DNA of 64,000 nt from Tritrichomonas musculus (Eukaryota > Parabasalia > Tritrichomonadida > Tritrichomonadidae), in NCBI GenBank assembly GCA_039105265.1, contig JAPFFF010000016.1, positions 1,984,001-2,048,000 of the forward strand. The letters are read 5' to 3'. The position numbers and the translations under genes are program-made. The notes under the pieces are model-generated. The model worked only from the letters and a program-made list of their open reading frames with translations, was not told the origin of the DNA and ran no database searches. Below are positions 61,448-64,000 of the stretch, in pieces; the first letter of the stretch is position 1, and each line of letters begins with the position of its first letter.

Positions 61448-63739
61448 TTATTCATTATTCATTCTTTGATGTAATGGTTTAAGATTAACAGCAAAATCAT
61501 CATATTTATTTTTGTTCTGCAATTTACTTTCTTTGAGTTGTGCTTTGAATGCTGTGTATCCACAATTTGGATATATATCTCTTTCTATTGCTGCAGTGAT
61601 TCGTTTAATGAAATTATCTTTAACGTTCTTAATATCTTCTGGCGATGCTTCTTTAATTCCTTCTGCATTTCGTTTCAACCTGTTATATCCTTCTTGCTTA
61701 CTTACATCAACATTGAAACCAACACCAAAGACAACATAATCAATGTAATGCATTAATTCAGTAAATTGTTTACCCCAATTACTTGCTTCAACCTTTAATT
61801 CTCCTGATGTGATATCAATAGCTTTATCAATAATCTTCTCAACATATGATTGAACATTCTTTCCTAATACTGAAACATATTCTTTATTGTTCTGTTGTTT
61901 CCAATATGACCATTGTTCATATGTTAATATCTTTCCATTGAACTTATTGTCTTGAATTAGTTCTTTGAAAGGAGCATCAAAGAGATAAGCAAATAACATA
62001 TTTGATACAGCAAGGTAATTGATGAGTTTCTTCAAAGGAGATAATACAAAGAATTGTTCGTCATTCCAATACACTTTCCAGACTTTAGAAAAGATTGATG
62101 ACCAATAAGAACTTGGTGTAATACGTTTGCTGACTCTTGCTTTTCCCAGACCCATAGGACCGTAATAATTTTCTAACTCTTGCATTTCTTTTCCCTTTGT
62201 TAATTTGTATTGACCAGCATCCCAATCAATTTTCTTGATATCTTTATCAAATAATGATTGAATCCATTTATTGAACGGCATTTCTTTTCTTTCTTGTTTT
62301 GTTTTAATAACAGATTTCCAAACTTTCTTGTAAGGAGAAGCAAATACAAGCTTGTATCCGTTAATGATTGAAGGATTACCGTTCCTATCAATTAAAACAA
62401 CATCATCAACTTTATCACCGTTCAAGTCTGTTATTGAGTTTCCTAACGGGTCTTTGGCATTTTCTGGTAATAAACGATATCTTGGTTTACCGTCTTTGTC
62501 AACTGAATTCTTACAGTATTCAATAGCTGTATCACGACAAGCTGCATTCGGAATGTATTTGATTCTGAAGTTTCCGTTAATAATCATATCAATAAATTTA
62601 TCTCTGTAATAGGATATATTACCACCGACACGAGGTATTTCAAGCTTGTCAAATGAATCCTTTAATGTTGAGTTAACATGTGGCATATCTTTATTATCAC
62701 GTCGTCCACGAGTATTCTTTGAGGGTTGCTTTGCATTTCTTATTAATTCATCAAGTATTTCATCATCTGCTTTGTTATCTTCTGCATATCCTTTGTATTT
62801 CCTTGCAAAAGGTGATTTAATTTCTTGTGCTTCTTCTTCATCATCATCATATTTGTATGGTTGTTTTGCAGGTGTTCTTGTATATCTGTATGCTTCGGTT
62901 GCTGCTTCATTATCATCACGCCAATCATCTAATTCATCATCATATAATGATTGAAGAGGTCCGTTATTATTGTTGTTGTCGTCTGCCATTTTATTAGTTG
63001 AAAAATTATTTTTATTGTGTTCCTTTGATGGTTCAATAAAAGAATCAGATAAATCATCGTTTTTCAATATTAATGACTCAGAATCTGATTCGCTTAATGT
63101 TATATTAAGTAATGAATCTTCACTGTCTTTAGGCAATTGTATTGTCGAGTCATTTTCATCATCACTCGGAGTTATGCGTTTTCTTCTTGGTGTTCTTCGT
63201 TTATTAGTATCAAGTGTTGGTTCATGTATGCTTGTTCTCTTTCTTCTTCCTTTGTTGGTTTGTGGTGTTTGACTCTTTCTCGGTGGTTTGATGGGTGATG
63301 AACGAAAACCGTCAGAACTATAATTTAAATCATCGTTGACAACAATATTGAAGTAATTGATAATTGTATCAAGGCTTTTTTTGTCTGTTGTGTACTCTCT
63401 TAAACTAAGGAATTGATTACCTTTGCTTTTAATACCTGCATTGATTTTGTTTATCAATGAAACAAATCGACGAAACTTGACTTTCATTTCACGAATCTTT
63501 CCCACACTTCTTCCTGTATATTCATTGTTTTGTATTTGATACAACAAATTAATTAAATCATTGGGGTGTTCTAGTTTATATGTACTGAGAAATGTGTTGT
63601 TAAAATAATCTATCGGGTCCTCTAGTTCATCGTCATCATCAGGTTTAGATACCTCACTGTCAAATATAGTATCATCATCAATATTGCTCAAATCTAATTC
63701 AAAGCTATCAGATGAATTATTTTTATCTTGTTTTGACAT
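61448..63739 (-). CDS. large conserved Polinton-region protein, possible structural role
   Basis: 763 residues. The first 370 are acidic and basic low-complexity stretches with Arg-rich patches (RRTPRRKRITP). The C-terminal 390 form the folded part, which contains DLNGDKVDDVVLIDRNGNPS followed by INGYKL, an FG-GAP/EF-hand-like calcium-binding pattern seen in trichomonad Maverick proteins. A helical region follows (KLINYLAVSNMLFAYLFDAP). Function unknown. Confidence 0.5.
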   Translation of the reverse strand: MSKQDKNNSSDSFELDLSNIDDDTIFDSEVSKPDDDDELEDPIDYFNNTFLSTYKLEHPNDLINLLYQIQNNEYTGRSVGKIREMKVKFRRFVSLINKINAGIKSKGNQFLSLREYTTDKKSLDTIINYFNIVVNDDLNYSSDGFRSSPIKPPRKSQTPQTNKGRRKRTSIHEPTLDTNKRRTPRRKRITPSDDENDSTIQLPKDSEDSLLNITLSESDSESLILKNDDLSDSFIEPSKEHNKNNFSTNKMADDNNNNNGPLQSLYDDELDDWRDDNEAATEAYRYTRTPAKQPYKYDDDEEEAQEIKSPFARKYKGYAEDNKADDEILDELIRNAKQPSKNTRGRRDNKDMPHVNSTLKDSFDKLEIPRVGGNISYYRDKFIDMIINGNFRIKYIPNAACRDTAIEYCKNSVDKDGKPRYRLLPENAKDPLGNSITDLNGDKVDDVVLIDRNGNPSIINGYKLVFASPYKKVWKSVIKTKQERKEMPFNKWIQSLFDKDIKKIDWDAGQYKLTKGKEMQELENYYGPMGLGKARVSKRITPSSYWSSIFSKVWKVYWNDEQFFVLSPLKKLINYLAVSNMLFAYLFDAPFKELIQDNKFNGKILTYEQWSYWKQQNNKEYVSVLGKNVQSYVEKIIDKAIDITSGELKVEASNWGKQFTELMHYIDYVVFGVGFNVDVSKQEGYNRLKRNAEGIKEASPEDIKNVKDNFIKRITAAIERDIYPNCGYTAFKAQLKESKLQNKNKYDDFAVNLKPLHQRMNNE

Positions 63740-63761
63740 TGTTTAGTTTCTAATAAATTGA

Positions 63762-64000
63762 ATGTTTACGATTGAGCAGAGCGGGCACATAACAAAAACA
63801 AATACTATTGACGGATTGATTAACGAGTACATTAAAAGATATGTAGACAATTATGTTATCAAAGGTGATACATCGAACGGAAATGGAATCACCGAGGAAC
63901 AATTGAATGAAGCTGTTAACGGATTGCGTGATTATGTTATCAACAATTATGCTTTATCAACTGATATACCTGATAACTTGATTAATGAGGAATCATTGAC
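63762..64000 (+). CDS. fibre-like protein, N-terminal part (Polinton-region part, runs off the right edge)
   Basis: The ATG at 63762 opens a frame (MFTIEQSGHITKTNTIDGLI) that stays open to the window end. It contains Y-V-I-K-G-D and Y-A-L-S-T-D-I-P, the same shaft motif as the fibre-like locus at 53532-55206. It is divergent from the 763-residue gene, 22 bases apart. Confidence 0.6.
   Translation, partial: MFTIEQSGHITKTNTIDGLINEYIKRYVDNYVIKGDTSNGNGITEEQLNEAVNGLRDYVINNYALSTDIPDNLINEESL

Larger units (their letters stand above)
47500..64000. mobile_element. Polinton/Maverick-type element region (left boundary approximate, right end outside the window)
   Basis: At least 16.5 kb of densely packed ORFs with virus-like content: primase-like protein, two integrases, KilA-N protein, fibre-like proteins, protein VI-like small protein, major capsid protein and several family-typical unknowns. 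Genes abut or overlap by a few bases, often on opposite strands. Most parts are open, so the insertion looks young; about one break is apparent within the window. DNA polymerase B, packaging ATPase and protease are not seen. It may be one element with two integrases or two elements joined near 52.7-53.5 kb. Confidence 0.8.

Overview
The window looks like nuclear DNA of a trichomonad (Parabasalia), most like Tritrichomonas. The evidence is the very AT-rich intergenic DNA, intron-less genes, BspA-like leucine-rich repeat proteins, DUF3447/ankyrin proteins, a protein kinase fused to Sel1 repeats, half-size ABCA transporters, initiator-like TCATTAT/TCATTTT motifs just upstream of start codons, and a Polinton/Maverick-type element. 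The assignment rests on gene content alone.

Host part, 1 to about 47,490. Two paralogous UBR-box/RING E3 ligase genes lie at <1-3985 (minus, runs off the left edge) and 11457-16004 (plus). Between them are a BspA-like gene (5024-6538), a kinase-Sel1 gene (6764-10969) and fragments of dead genes. Further right are a polytopic membrane protein, a DUF3447/ankyrin ORF followed by a BspA-like ORF that may be one disrupted gene, a second DUF3447 gene, a divergent pair of half ABCA transporters, a UBC12-like E2 enzyme, a large beta-helix surface protein with about 165 hexapeptide repeats, a NADAR-domain protein and a broken Tc1-type transposon. The long intergenic stretches contain three pairs of inverted repeats (17844/20262, 20732/21301, 35579/37113) that look like ends of non-autonomous DNA elements.

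Virus-like part, about 47,500 to the right edge. Dense, often overlapping ORFs on both strands give a Polinton/Maverick signature: DDE integrase, double jelly-roll-type major capsid protein, a small protein VI-like protein and fibre-like proteins. The left third (47.8-52.7 kb) carries a primase-like protein, one integrase, a small basic protein and a KilA-N protein. The right part (53.5-64 kb) carries capsid and fibre genes plus a second, clearly different integrase. No DNA polymerase B, packaging ATPase or protease is visible; they may lie beyond the window. Most reading frames are open, so the copy looks young, with about one break seen.

Most unusual region: 52,710-53,531, an 820-base non-coding stretch between the two halves. 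It has two imperfect palindromes, a tRNA-like segment ending in T5, three direct repeats at an exact 67-base period held inside two nested perfect stems, and a perfect 16-bp stem followed by T5. I read it as a candidate structured RNA locus. A second oddity is a 37-bp perfect inverted copy of part of the KilA-N gene placed just upstream of that gene.
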